Assembly: GCA_963082975.1 (NCBI GenBank)
Contig: OY720345.1
Span: forward strand, 3,175,001 to 3,239,000
Direction: 5' to 3'
Source of the DNA: Labia minor
Lineage: Eukaryota > Arthropoda > Insecta > Dermaptera > Spongiphoridae
DNA: 64,000 bases
The notes under the pieces are model-generated. The model saw only the letters and a list, made by a program, of their open reading frames with translations, ran no database searches and was not told where the DNA came from. The translations under genes and the position numbers were made by a program. Below, piece by piece: positions 23,091-33,062 of this stretch; positions within the stretch are counted from its first letter, which is position 1, and each line of letters opens with the position of its first letter.

Positions 23091-23210
23091 TTACACTTTT
23101 CTTTTTCTTGGAAAATCATTATATGGACAATATTTTAAAGTATGTGCAAAATCACCTGTAGCTTTACAAACGGGACATACAAATTTACGCAAAACATCAC
23201 AGGTGATTGT
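23091..23210 (-). pseudogene. nanos, truncated C-terminal copy
   Basis: The minus-strand frame reads ITCDVLRKFVCPVCKATGDF followed by AHTLKYCPYND and ends at the same stop as the intact nanos at 31282. Only the end of the first zinc finger and the whole second finger remain. Upstream of 23210 the frame runs straight into Gypsy integrase sequence (ISKLGPARFPFEIMSMD), so the joint is the edge of the segmental duplication. The chance open frame across the joint (23091-23321) is not a functional fusion as far as can be seen. Confidence 0.85.
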
Positions 23211-23644
23211 ATCCATAGACATTATTTCGAATGGAAATCTTGCTGGTCCTAATTTTGATATTTTTCCTATAGGTCTCCGTCTTCTGGTTTTGTTTTTATA
23301 CAGATTTGGAAATTTCTGCAATAATTATTTATAATTTTATCCATGTTTTTGAAAAAATAACAGGGTCTCAATTTTTCTGCTATTTGTATATTTCCAATAT
23401 GTCCGTAAAATTGATGTATTTTTTTTATCAATTGTAAACCAATTTCTTTTGATACATAAATTCTTTTTCTACCGTTTATAATTTTAAAATTTATATTGTT
23501 TTCTTTTTTTATATGTTTATTATTTTCAATTTCTTTTTTTATTTTTAATTGACATTCCATTATCTCTTTTAATTGGATCATATTCAATAATTTTATGCAG
23601 TCTTCCTCATTCTCGAAGCTCTCTAGAATTGGATTTCTTGACAA
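23211..23644 (-). pseudogene. Gypsy integrase, N-terminal zinc-binding part
   Basis: The frame contains KKIHQFYGHIGNIQIAEKL and later CRNFQICIKTK, i.e. H-x4-H followed by C-x2-C, the HHCC zinc finger of retroviral-type integrases. In another frame GKISKLGPARFPFEIMSMD follows, the stretch before the catalytic core. The DDE core is absent because the sequence switches to nanos at 23210. Confidence 0.75.
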
Positions 23645-23818
23645 GGCGTCAGCTTCTATATTTTTGTTTCCTTCTTTGTAAATTATCTTAAAATTATATT
23701 GTGATAAGTATAGTATTTAATCTCCTAATGGTTCATCTGTTCAGGATTTTGTCCTGAGGTTCAGAAGTGGTTTGTGTTCCGAAGTCACTATAAATTCCTT
23801 CCCTATTAAGTGGTATTG

Positions 23819-24121
23819 TCAATATCGAATTGCTTCTCTTATCGCTAAACACTTTAAATAAATTATTTCTTTTTTCATCTGGCTTGGCGTTAACTTCTTA
23901 GAAAAGTATCCTATTGGATGTAGTATTCCATCATCTTGAGTTTGTTTCATCACCGCTCCCAGACCCTGCCGGCTTGCATCCACTTCCAGAACAACATCTT
24001 TTTCCCTATCATAAATTGCCAATACTGGTGCTGAACATAGGTATGATTTTATATCGTTAAAGGAATTTTCGCATTTTTTCGTCCATTCAAATTTACCCTC
24101 TTTTTTTAAAAGATTGTGTAA
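23819..24121 (-). pseudogene. Gypsy RNase H domain fragment
   Basis: APVLAIYDREKDVVLEVDAS followed by RQGLGAVMKQ and GYFSKKLTPSQ matches the start of the Gypsy RNase H (usual form L-TDAS--G-GAVL...SR-L). The aspartate of VDAS is kept. The frame ends soon after IREAIRY, where a stop replaces the next part. Confidence 0.75.
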
Positions 24122-24130
24122 AGGTGCTAA

Positions 24131-25190
24131 TCAGTGGGGTATCAGCTCAATGGGACCGGTGTAACTCGAACACCAGATGGCGTTACATGAAAAAAGTCGA
24201 CTCTTCAGGCGCCCAATAGATGGCACCGCAAAAAAAAATGACCAAAGATCACCCCCTCCCACAGGCCTTCCGAATTCCCTGCAATTATTTGAATATCAAA
24301 CTCGACATACCATCCGTACATAGAGTATCCGTGCACATAATATTCGAAACAAACCCAGCATAAATATAAATATAAATTTTATTTAACATTTAACACAAAT
24401 AACATTGAAAAATTTATTATAAATTGTTTGATAAATAATTTAAATTACATTGTAACAAATCAAATATCAAAGTTAAATTATTTAATATTTGATAAATAAA
24501 TACAAATTTCACAGCAATATAGAAATTCACAATAAGCACTATTAAATCAAATATATTCACATACTCCTCTCAGTATATCTTAACCTCGACCGGAGACATC
24601 CCACATTTTTTTCATTTATAAATTTACACAAATGTTCGTAATTCAGTTTTTTGATAAACTTTGATGATTAAAAATGCGTTTGATTAATTATTCTTAGTTA
24701 ATCAATGATTTATGGATTTCTTGTGATCTTTTTAAATAGTATCTTTTTGGAAATAGAAATGATTATTTATTTATTTATAAATTTCCTTCTCACTAAGAAC
24801 AATTCGTATGTGTTTCTCTCGTTTCAAATATTGGCATTGAAAAAAATTTTTAATCCATACATATTAAATATTAACAAGAACATTATTCGTTTATTTTATT
24901 TATGTAAATTACATAAAAGTAGGTGGAGTTTTCTGTTAATTTAAATTATTTATTTGGATATTTGAAAAAAGCATATTTGATTTCTGTAATGCTAATTTTA
25001 TATCTCAATAAATAATTTTTAAATTCACAATATTCATACAAAAAAAATTTAAAAATGCCCCTCTCTCCGGTCGGTAAAAACGCTCCCACATGTCCAACCT
25101 GTTTGCCATCCTTGCCATCACTTGCCATCACTAAGGGTGAAAAAAAATAGCATTGAGTGTATGCCTCTGGTACGGATGCTCTGTGGTGCT
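24131..25190. mobile_element. Insertion of about 1.06 kb in Gypsy with repeated GGTGCTAATC flank
   Basis: The coding flank reads GGTGCTAATC both at 24123-24132 and again at about 25187-25196, and deleting one copy restores Gypsy reading from TQRLAP to the RNase H. The direct repeat is therefore a target duplication of 8-10 bp, as for hAT-type transposons. The ends are CAGTGGGGTATC at the left and GATGCTCTGTG at the right, with only weak inverted similarity. The interior is AT-rich with no transposase. Confidence 0.55.
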
Positions 25191-26354
25191 AATCTTTGAG
25201 TACAATGATCTATAAACTTTCGGTAAAAGTTGATCTTTCCAAGTATCTGACGTACCATCTTTTTTGTTTTTGGACGTTCGAATTCTTTAATTGCTATTAA
25301 GTTGTCATTTATGGGCTGAACTTTTTCATTTTCAATTATATGGCCTAAAAATTTTATAGAATTTTTGGCACAGTTGCATTTTGTTAACTTTAATTTTATT
25401 CTTTCTTTTTTTATAGTTTCCAAAAGTAATCTTGTATGGATTAAATGATCCTCAAATGATCTGGAAAATATTAAGATGTCGTCAAAATTCGCAAAATTCT
25501 TCTAATTTATTTTTTCTGATTATGTTTGACAATGTTCTTTGGAATATCGCTGGCGAGTTCTTGTAGCCGAATGGAAGTACTTTCCATTGCCAGTGACCTT
25601 TTTGTGTTCTAAACGCCGTTTTTTCAATCTTTGTCTTATGGGTATAGACCAGAATGCTGAGTGTATGTCTACTGCGGTAAACCATATACAGCCTTTTACA
25701 TTTTCTATTATATCTTGGAAATGGTTGCGCTTCTGGGATCACTATTTTATTTAATTCGCGATAATCAACACATAAACGTGTTCTTCTCCCATCTTCCTTT
25801 TTAAACGCTAACGTTACTGGGGATGCAAATGGTGAGTTAGATTCTTCAATCATTCCATTATCTAAGAGCTTTGAAATCTGTGATTCTATTTCTTGACGAT
25901 CTGGAAAAGAACATCTATATGGTTTCTTAGATATAAATTTATCTTCTTTCAATTTTATTTGGGATTCAGTGTCTCCCATTGAACCAACATCAAATTTATC
26001 TTTTGCGAAACATTCGTGATATTCGTATATTAATGCTTCCATTTTTTGTCTTTTTTCTTGATCTAAATGATTTAATTCTTTTTCCATGTGATCTTTTATG
26101 TTATTGTTACCAACCTCTGGATTATTTTCTGGTTTTTCATCTTCTGTCATCTTCTCTTTATTGATTATTTTATTTTTCCATTTTTGTTTAATTTGTAAAT
26201 TTTCATCCTGGATAAGTCTAAATTTCTTTATTGCGTCTAATCCTAATAATAGGTCATAATCAAATTTATTGTTTTTTATCACTATTACCTCTAGGTCTTC
26301 TTCAATTTCCCCGATTTTTAATTGTATATTGGCCCGGCTCTTACAAAAATCCAT
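25118..26354 (-). pseudogene. Gypsy reverse transcriptase with frameshifts
   Basis: Main frame 25482-26354: a protease-like tail (FDYDLLLGLDAIKKF), SPFASPVTLAFKKEDG, RLCVDYRELNKIVIPEAQP, then LPFGYKNSPAIFQRTL, all diagnostic of Gypsy RT. The catalytic motif survives only in another phase as NFDDILIFSRSFEDHL near 25450-25500, just after a stop in the main frame. The thumb/connection follows in 25118-25423 (NCAKNSIKFLGHIIENEKVQ, QILGKINFYRKFI). Short frame errors in the middle (around 25650) also break it. Confidence 0.85.
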
Positions 26355-26535
26355 TCCGTTTATTGTTTTTAACAGTTTTGTTATTAATTAATTTACCTTT
26401 CAACAATCGGATAATTTTCTCATTGATCAGTGAGCATGTGGACCCATTATCGTATATTGCTTTTATCTTGTATTTATTATCGGCTATTACTTTGATGTTA
26501 ATTAATGGTTGTAATTTGGATTTTGCCGGGCTCAT
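26341..26535 (-). pseudogene. Gypsy aspartic protease remnant
   Basis: The frame contains IKAIYDNGSTCSLINEKIIR. The active-site triad of retroelement proteases is D-[ST]-G; here it reads DNG, so the enzyme would be altered or dead. It lies between gag and RT as expected. Confidence 0.65.
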
Positions 26536-26685
26536 TAGTTTAAATTCTCTTCTTCAGATTCTATTTCTTGAGTAATATTTTCTTGCTCCATTAATTTTAT
26601 TTGATTCACGTCTAATTTTTTATTTTTATTTCTACATATTTGTATTGGGTGGTATCTTCCTTTAAAGCCTAATTTTTTACATATA

Positions 26686-27633
26686 TTACATGGCTTTTTT
26701 TCTAGTGGCTTTATAGGAGTCTTCTTTTGTCTCTCTTCCGAGGGATTCCTCTTTTATTCTGTACACATCTCTATGTTTCTTCACTTCCATTATAAAGGTA
26801 TTCATATCTGTAATTTTCTCTCTTTCCAATTTATCTTGTAAAGGAATTGGTAAGCCGTATACTATTGAATATATTCTACTTTTTTCAGGAAAATTATTGT
26901 CGGCTTCTAACAATAATTGTTCTTTTCTTATGATATAATTCATTATAGATCCATTTATGTATCTATAATTAAAAGCAATCCTTATAGGGGACCAATCTAA
27001 TTTTTCAAATGTTATTAAAAATGATTCTTTCCATTTTTCCCAATCAGAAATTTTCAATTTTATTAAATTTGTTTGGTACCATCTTAAAGGATTCCCTTGT
27101 AAAAATAGTTTAAGAAGTTCTACTTTGGTTTCATTGGAATGCATAGTAAATCTATTACATTCTTCTTCAAATGAATTTAACCAGCCTTTTGCTTCTTGAT
27201 TTCCATTAAATTTTTCTAACAATATTTTTTTCTCTATTTCACTTACGTTTGGATGATTTTTCTCTTCTACTTTTTTCTCCAATTCTTTTATTTTCTTCAA
27301 CAATATGTAATTTTCTGTTTTTTTTATAATTTTCTTTATTCAATGTAATTTTTTCGTCTTCCTCATATTCATCATATTGGGAAAAATTTCCTTCAGTGTC
27401 TTGATAACATTCTTCTAAATCCTTGTTACAGGTGATTCCAAGGTTTCTATAACCCCCCGTCTTCGAAATAGTTTTTATACTGTTTTCCTTCAAAAAATCT
27501 GCTTTTCTAGGTCCACTTGGTCCTCTGGTATTGTATACCACGTGTTTTTGTCTTCTGATAATGCTACCACATGAAATTTTCCTTCTTCTTTCTTAATTAT
27601 ATGAAAAAATATTTTCTTCTGTTTTTCTGCCAT
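26686..27633 (-). pseudogene. Gypsy gag with one or more frameshifts
   Basis: The start is MAEKQKKIFFHIIKKEGKFH (ATG at 27631-27633). A frameshift near 27540 leads to YNTRGPSGPRKADF and another to the largest frame (26686-27303). That frame carries the retrotransposon gag domain: EKFNGNQEAKGWLNSFEEEC, LLKLFLQGNPLRWYQ, WEKWKESFLITF. A zinc-knuckle tail is not clear, although a Cys-rich stretch continues towards 26640. Confidence 0.75.
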
Positions 27634-27864
27634 CGTGTTACAAAATTATTCTATTTGTAATTCAGCAAATAAACAACTTCATACAATTACTAAAATAAGG
27701 TTAGATTTTATTTGAATTAAAGATATATTACAATTTTATTAACATTATATACAAATTTTAATTTGACTTACCTAAAATAAGGTTAGAATAGAATAATTAG
27801 TTACCCATATTTGTATTTAAATGATTTATTTTCCAATTAAAAAAAAAAATTATTAATTTAAAAC

Positions 27865-28157
27865 GGCTAAATTTTACTTTAGGGGCCTTTTTTCTAACAC
27901 GTGTTTTTTGATTGATATAAACATATAAAACATATCCCTTTCCTGTTTGAGTCAGTCCTAAGCGCAGAACATGGCGGAAACACTTAATTTAGTGAAAATT
28001 CATATGATTTGCCTTAGTGATAATTTGGTTCAACAGTTGCAAGATTGGCAATTAATACCAACTGAACCGACATACAAGTGTCCCAAATGTGATGGCCCAC
28101 TTAAATTAACAAGTGATACAACAAAAGTGTAAGTTTTCGGTTTTAAAACTTTAAAAC
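27865..28157 (+). mobile_element. Insertion with start of an IS1595/Merlin-like transposase
   Basis: Compared with the upstream copy, 293 bases are inserted between AATTTAAAAC and TTCCACCAATTG. TTTAAAAC is present at both borders (8 bp), which fits a Merlin-type target duplication of 8-9 bp. Within it a 53-codon frame (27971-28132) begins MAETLNLVKIHMI and contains WQLIPTEPTYKCPKCDGPLK. An N-terminal CPxC finger after a LIP-type stretch is typical of ISXO2-like transposases found in arthropod genomes. The catalytic domain is absent. GTAAGT directly after codon 52 could act as a splice donor. Confidence 0.45.
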
Positions 28158-28376
28158 TTCCACCAATTGTGGCCAATTTTTTGTAATGCTGTTTGTATTT
28201 ATTACTTCAATAGAGTAAAAATGTTCTGATTGGATAGATGATACTAAAATTTATATATGTAATTATTATTTCGCAAACGGGAAAGTTTCTTGAAATTGAA
28301 AAAGGAATCGATTGGTGAATATTTCATTGGCATCCGTGCCCGGTAAACTATATAATTACCCAAATTTGTTCATTTA

Positions 28377-28597
28377 TTGTTATAATCTTATTTGATGGTT
28401 GATATGGACGGGAGATTATAATATAATTGATATTACAGGATGGGGATGTTCGATATTAGAAATAGATATAATTTAATAATGTACATTAAAAACATTCCAA
28501 TATTTATTTACATTAAAAAGATAACAATAACAATTGGATAGAATAAACAAGACAATCTGGTGGTGAACATTTAAGCTAAATTTATTATATTTATATA
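28377..28597. other. Insertion of about 220 bp specific to the downstream LITAF copy
   Basis: Relative to 19485-19490, roughly 220 bases starting TTGTTATAATCTTATTTGAT are inserted between TTGTTCATTTA and TATAGGTATA. No inverted ends or coding sequence are evident. Confidence 0.6.
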
Positions 28598-28671
28598 GGT
28601 ATATTATATTTTATTTTAAAACTAAAAGATGTTATATATAAATATGTTTTTATTTTTTAAATAAATTTCAG

Positions 28672-30469
28672 GAAAAATGAATTAGGCTCAAGCACCCCCT
28701 CCTTACGGAATGAATCCACCACCGCGATCTGGTAAATACATAATATATATATTTTAGTTTTTTTTTATTGTTTATAATTACTTAAATAAATAATAAATAT
28801 ATTACTAGGATAAATATAAATGCTAAATATCTACATTATGAAGATAACATATTTTTATAGAATCTAGAATTTTCTTATAATTAATATAATTCATCAATCA
28901 GATAGAAATTATTAAAACAATTAAGAATTTTTATTGAATTTGGATATAATATTATTTGACAACATTTAAAATAAACTACGTACAACTTATCGTTATCTTA
29001 TCTAATAATTAGCTGGAGTGTCTCCATTCGACTATCTCGCAATTTGAATAGGATTAAATAACATAATATATTATATTTAAAATAAATTTAATTATTTATA
29101 AATTATAAATAATAAATATTAAACCAGCGCATGTTTGGCTTTTTGTTGATGGCATCACGTCACGTGTTGGCGCGTGAGATTTGCAGTGTTAAAAAATTAA
29201 TTCTGGTAATTTCAGCGAATCAATCAAGCTGAAATTCTATATATAGCAGTTTTATACAATTATTAATCATGTGAAAAATTATCAAACATATATCTTTATT
29301 TTTACGGTCACTTTAGAGGAAAAAAAATCAAAACGTTGTAGGTAATGACCCTCTTCCGGTTGAGCTACATTTCTCAAAAGTTGATAGAAAACTACGAATT
29401 TTGAATAATGCTCATATACCAAATTTCATCATTCTAGCTCAAACCGTTTTTGCGTAATCTTGGTTACATACATACACACACACACACATACAGACATTTT
29501 TCTCAACCTTAGTGAAAATGATTCAGGAACCTTCAAAACGTATAAAAACATCAAAATCTCAACATCGAAAATTTTCGTGATCGCAATACTATCTCTTACG
29601 AGATAGTAAAAAACATGATTCACTTTAAACAAAATGGTATGTATACTTTTTGCAAATTAAATGACTATTTTGGAATTTTATCCATGAAAGAAGTGTGAAG
29701 ATTATTTTCCCAACTTCATCCACTCGTTAAAGTTCGCGTACTTTGTCTTCTAGAAGTTTGTTCGATTTAATAATAATTTTTGATAATTCGTTGAATTTCC
29801 AAATGGAGTTAACATTTTTGTTTTAACGTTTCAATTTTATTTAAAAATATATGTATTGGACAATATGACAATAATATTAATCACATAAAATATTATAATA
29901 TTATTTTTCAGGACCTCCAATGGTGGTTGCTTTAGGGCCAAATTCAACATTAACTACTTGCCCTTACTGTCATGCTCAAATCACGACTAGTACTAAACAT
30001 GTACCCAATATGAAAACACATTTGGTTGCACTTTTTCTCTGTATAATTGGGTAATTATTATACTATATTTACAACTTATAAAGATATTTTTATTTATTTT
30101 TATATGTGGCCAAATGAGAACTTAACAAAAAAATAATTATTTCACTGGTAAAATTTATTTACATATATCTTGTGTTATCTATCAGATTTGAATATTATAT
30201 TATCTAATTTTATAAATTGGGTGAAGTTTGAAACGTAACGGTAAACTTCTCATTAATTAGCTTACAAGTTTAGGGCCTAATTAATGTGTTTATTCTTAAA
30301 TAAAAACATTGTAAAATCACGTCACGTTTTTATTATTTGAATATTAATTATTTTATTGATTTTCAGATTATGGCCTTGTGTAATAATCCCATATTGTAAA
30401 GACTCCTGTCAGAATACTAATCATTATTGTCCAAACTGCAAATCATTTTTGGGAGCTTATTCACCATAA
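28672..30469 (+). pseudogene. LITAF duplicate with nonsense codon (exons 28672-28731, 29912-30050, 30367-30469)
   Basis: Second copy of the LITAF gene at 18076. The counterpart of exon 2 reads ATG AAT TAG where the parent has a Tyr codon, so the parental start is closed at once, and exon 1 was not included in the duplication. The LITAF domain itself is intact and clearly diverged: exon 3 loses part of the proline run and has TTCPYCHAQI and HLVALFLCIIG; exon 4 has LWPCVIIPYCKDSC, then HYCPNCKSFLGAYSP. Splice sites and phases are preserved. An in-frame ATG at 28710 (MNPPPRSGPPM) would give an 87-residue protein without PPPY. I call it a pseudogene because start and promoter are missing, but a truncated working protein cannot be excluded. 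Confidence 0.7.
29007..29608 (+). mobile_element. Helentron-like family B, copy 3, with known empty site
   Basis: It lies in intron 2 of the LITAF duplicate. The upstream LITAF copy has CTAATAAAAAACATG with no element at 19896-19910, so both ends can be read: 5' ATTAGCTGGAGTGTCTCC and 3' hairpin TACTATCTC-TTAC-GAGATAGTA, followed by AAAAAA of the host. Subterminal ACTATCTCGC repeats and a (CA)n array near 29470 are present. This defines the family's orientation and shows insertion after the duplication. Confidence 0.75.
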
Positions 30470-30873
30470 AAAAATGTGACTTAAATGATGAGAAATATAT
30501 CATGAACTATTATAAAATTCATTGAAAATATATAAACTGTTTTATTCGAATATTTTTAATATCTTTAAATCTAATCATTATAATTATTAAGAATTCAGAA
30601 AGTTATAAAAGTTATAAGTTTATATAAATATTTATTTTAATAAATATTAAGTATTTACTTGGACATCTTTCAAAAAAGGTTCTTAAGAATTATAATTATA
30701 TTTATAAGTATAGACCACTAGTAGATCTTGTGATATTTAATATATATATTTAATTATTATTTAAATACTTTAAATATTATTTTTAAAAAATATTTTCTTT
30801 CATTTCTGCACATTATAACATAATCTGGTATGAATTAAAATACATAATAATTAAAACTAAAAGTAAATATGTA

Positions 30874-30910
<37 letters not shown>

Positions 30911-31281
30911 AAAATTATAAAAATTTAATAAAACTATTTTAATTTACATATTTCTAATTCATTAAATGGAAAACCTTTTCATAATATATCAGAACAAAAT
31001 GAATTTTGTTTCAGAGATTTATTTAAACATAATGAAATTTAATTTTAAATATAATATGTTAAGTATTATAAATTTAAAAATATATAATATAAAAATATTA
31101 GTTAGTAAATAGTAAAATATATAAATGTCAATGTTTTATTAAAAAACAAAAACAATAATAATTTTATAAAAAAAATACTAAACATTTTGATAGAGATAAT
31201 TTCAAGTGAAAAAAAAATAATTAAATGACATAATAAACAATAATAATAATTCATTAGTATAAATAAAATTATAAAAATGGG

Positions 31282-33062
31282 TTACACTTTTCTTTTTCTT
31301 GGAAAATCATTATATGGACAATATTTTAAAGTATGTGCAAAATCACCTGTAGCTTTACAAACGGGACATACAAATTTACGCAAAACATCACAGGTGATTG
31401 TTCCATCCAATGATTTCAAATCGTGAGATTCATAATAATGTTTTGGCTCTCCATTCTTATAACAAAACCTACAAAATTGCATCTTCTTAGGAATTTCTTC
31501 ATTTTCTCTGAATTCAACCTCTTTACCATTTTTTCGAAATTCTTCAAATGGATTCTCATCTGTAAAAAAATATAATTCAATATTTAATAAGAAACTGTTT
31601 AATTACAGTTAAATGTAATAAAGAATTTATTTGATATATAGATATCGTATTTATGTTAGTAGATTCAGAATTAATAGTTTTTTAATGCTAGTCTTATTTA
31701 TTTATTATAGATAATATATAATAATAGCTATTAGGTTTTAAAGTTTAGGAATTTATCGATTATAAGTATTTAAATAAAATAAGAAAATAATGTTTATGGC
31801 ACCAAAATGAATTATTTAATAAACATAAAAGTTAAAAAAATAGGAGAGTTACTAAATAATCTAGACATTTTTTTCTTATTCGTCCTCTCTTCTTCTCAAA
31901 AGAAATATAGCTCTTAATTATATTAAACAATAACTAAAAAAAAATCCTGGTAATTATTCAATCGAGTTATTATGACATGGATTTGGATAAATCTTTACCA
32001 GTGAGTTACTTTTTTAATTCTAAATAAACTTTTCTTATGCAATTTTTGCGGGTCACTTCTAGTTTACGATAGAAACGAATAAAGATTTTTTAAGTATGAC
32101 ATATTAGCTGATTATGAACGTCGAAATGTGCTATTAAGTAATGTTTTATTGACTAATTCATTAATTATTCACTTCTTCAATAATTTTCGGTTTTTATAAG
32201 TTCGCTTTGGATATAGGAAAATTAGTTTTTTAATTTTCATAAATCCATACCGATCTTATAAAAAACGAAAATTAGTGGAGCCTCTGGTGATCAAATAATA
32301 AAATATGGTAGCTAAATAGAATATCAATGGATTTATATAGAAATTTTAATGTTTTTCTCGTAAACTAGAAGCGACCCGCAAAAATTGCATAAGAAAAGTT
32401 TATTTTAGAATTAAAAAAGGAACCCACCGGTAAAGTTTTATCCAAATCCATCCATTGAATAATTACCATAATTTTTTTAGATATTTAGAAAAGTTTAAAA
32501 GAATAAATGGTATTTTAACATGTTTATAATTTTGCAAAGGCAAAATAATTCAAATATAGAAAATAATATTATTTTTGTTTACACAAAAATTAAAAATCAA
32601 GACATTCTTTTAATGTATATGTATATTGCAACATTTTAATGTTTTTTTTGTTTTTTTTTTTCATACTTTTAATTTGGTAAGAAATTTTAAAATATAAATA
32701 AGATATTATTTTATTAATATCTAAACTGCATTTTTATATTAATATCTAAAATTTTATTAAATAAAGTTAACATTTATGGTATTAATCTTTAATTTGATAA
32801 TATATTTTTCTTTATTATAAATAAAAACAATATAAAAATTTATGGAAAAAATATTAACCTATTCATATTATATATTTCCAAACATGAAAATCATTGGTAA
32901 AAACAAAATTTTAGAGAAAAAATAATTTCCTTAATTTTTATAAGATTTAAAAAAAATCATACCATAATAATCAAATTTGGAGATTTCTTTTTGTTGAAGT
33001 CTATGTATAAAATTATTCCATTGGATATATCTTGATCGAAATTCCATTTCAATAAAATCCAT
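31282..33062 (-). CDS. nos: Nanos homologue, complete, 2 exons (32963-33062, 31282-31559)
   Basis: Nanos is a translational repressor that works with Pumilio on target mRNAs and recruits deadenylase; in animals it specifies and maintains germ cells. Exon 1 starts MDFIEMEFRSRYIQWNN and ends DYY plus one base at TTATG|GTATGA. Exon 2 follows TTTTTACAG in phase 1 with DENPFEEFRKNG. The protein is 125 residues. The paired zinc fingers fit the family spacing exactly: C-x2-C-x12-H-x10-C (from QFCRFC) then C-x2-C-x7-H-x4-C (VCPVCKATGDFAHTLKYCP). It ends NDFPRKRKV. It is short for a Nanos protein, with only about 55 residues before the fingers. The 1.4-kb intron holds a foldback MITE. Its 3' end overlaps the segmental duplication, and a truncated copy lies at 23091. 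Confidence 0.9.
31946..32473. mobile_element. Foldback MITE in the nanos intron
   Basis: Inverted arms of more than 100 bp (left CTGGTAATTATTCAATCG, right CATTGAATAATTACCATA) enclose a region with AACTAGAAGCGACCCGCAAA and TATCAATGGATTTATAT. The same core is in the copies at 38870-39578 and 39826-40346. No coding sequence. Confidence 0.7.

Larger units (their letters stand above)
19205..23210. repeat. Segmental duplication, upstream copy
   Basis: From CATATTTGTATTTAAATGAT to GGTGATTGT this segment matches 27806-31401. It spans LITAF intron 1 (part), exons 2-4, the 3' flank and the last coding part of nanos. It differs from the downstream copy by an extra block of about 1.49 kb in intron 2 (about 20195-21684), absent from the other copy. 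Confidence 0.9.
23211..27633 (-). mobile_element. Decayed Gypsy-type LTR retrotransposon (internal part)
   Basis: On the minus strand the order gag, protease, reverse transcriptase, RNase H, integrase is that of Gypsy elements. Each domain is broken by frameshifts. The integrase is cut off after the zinc-binding part at 23210, where nanos sequence begins, and neither LTR is recognisable. A foreign insertion of about 1.07 kb (24131-25190) splits the reverse transcriptase from RNase H. It occupies exactly the joint between the two copies of the LITAF/nanos duplication. Confidence 0.85.
27806..31401. repeat. Segmental duplication, downstream copy
   Basis: This is the counterpart of 19205-23210. 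Later changes here: an insertion at 27865-28157 with a transposase start, an insertion of about 220 bp at 28377-28597, and a family B element at 29007-29608. The intron-2 block of the other copy is missing. The right end continues into the intact nanos exon, showing that this copy has the native right border. Confidence 0.9.

Noticed and set aside
23091-23321. Open frame joining Gypsy integrase sequence to the nanos C-terminus as a possible fusion gene
   Set aside because: The join is the duplication breakpoint, the frame has no promoter of its own and the upstream Gypsy frame is shifted. Chance continuity is the simpler reading.
23211-27806. Flanking LTR pair for the Gypsy element
   Set aside because: I compared both edges and saw no matching TG...CA repeats. 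The 702-bp solo LTR at 14597 does not resemble either edge.
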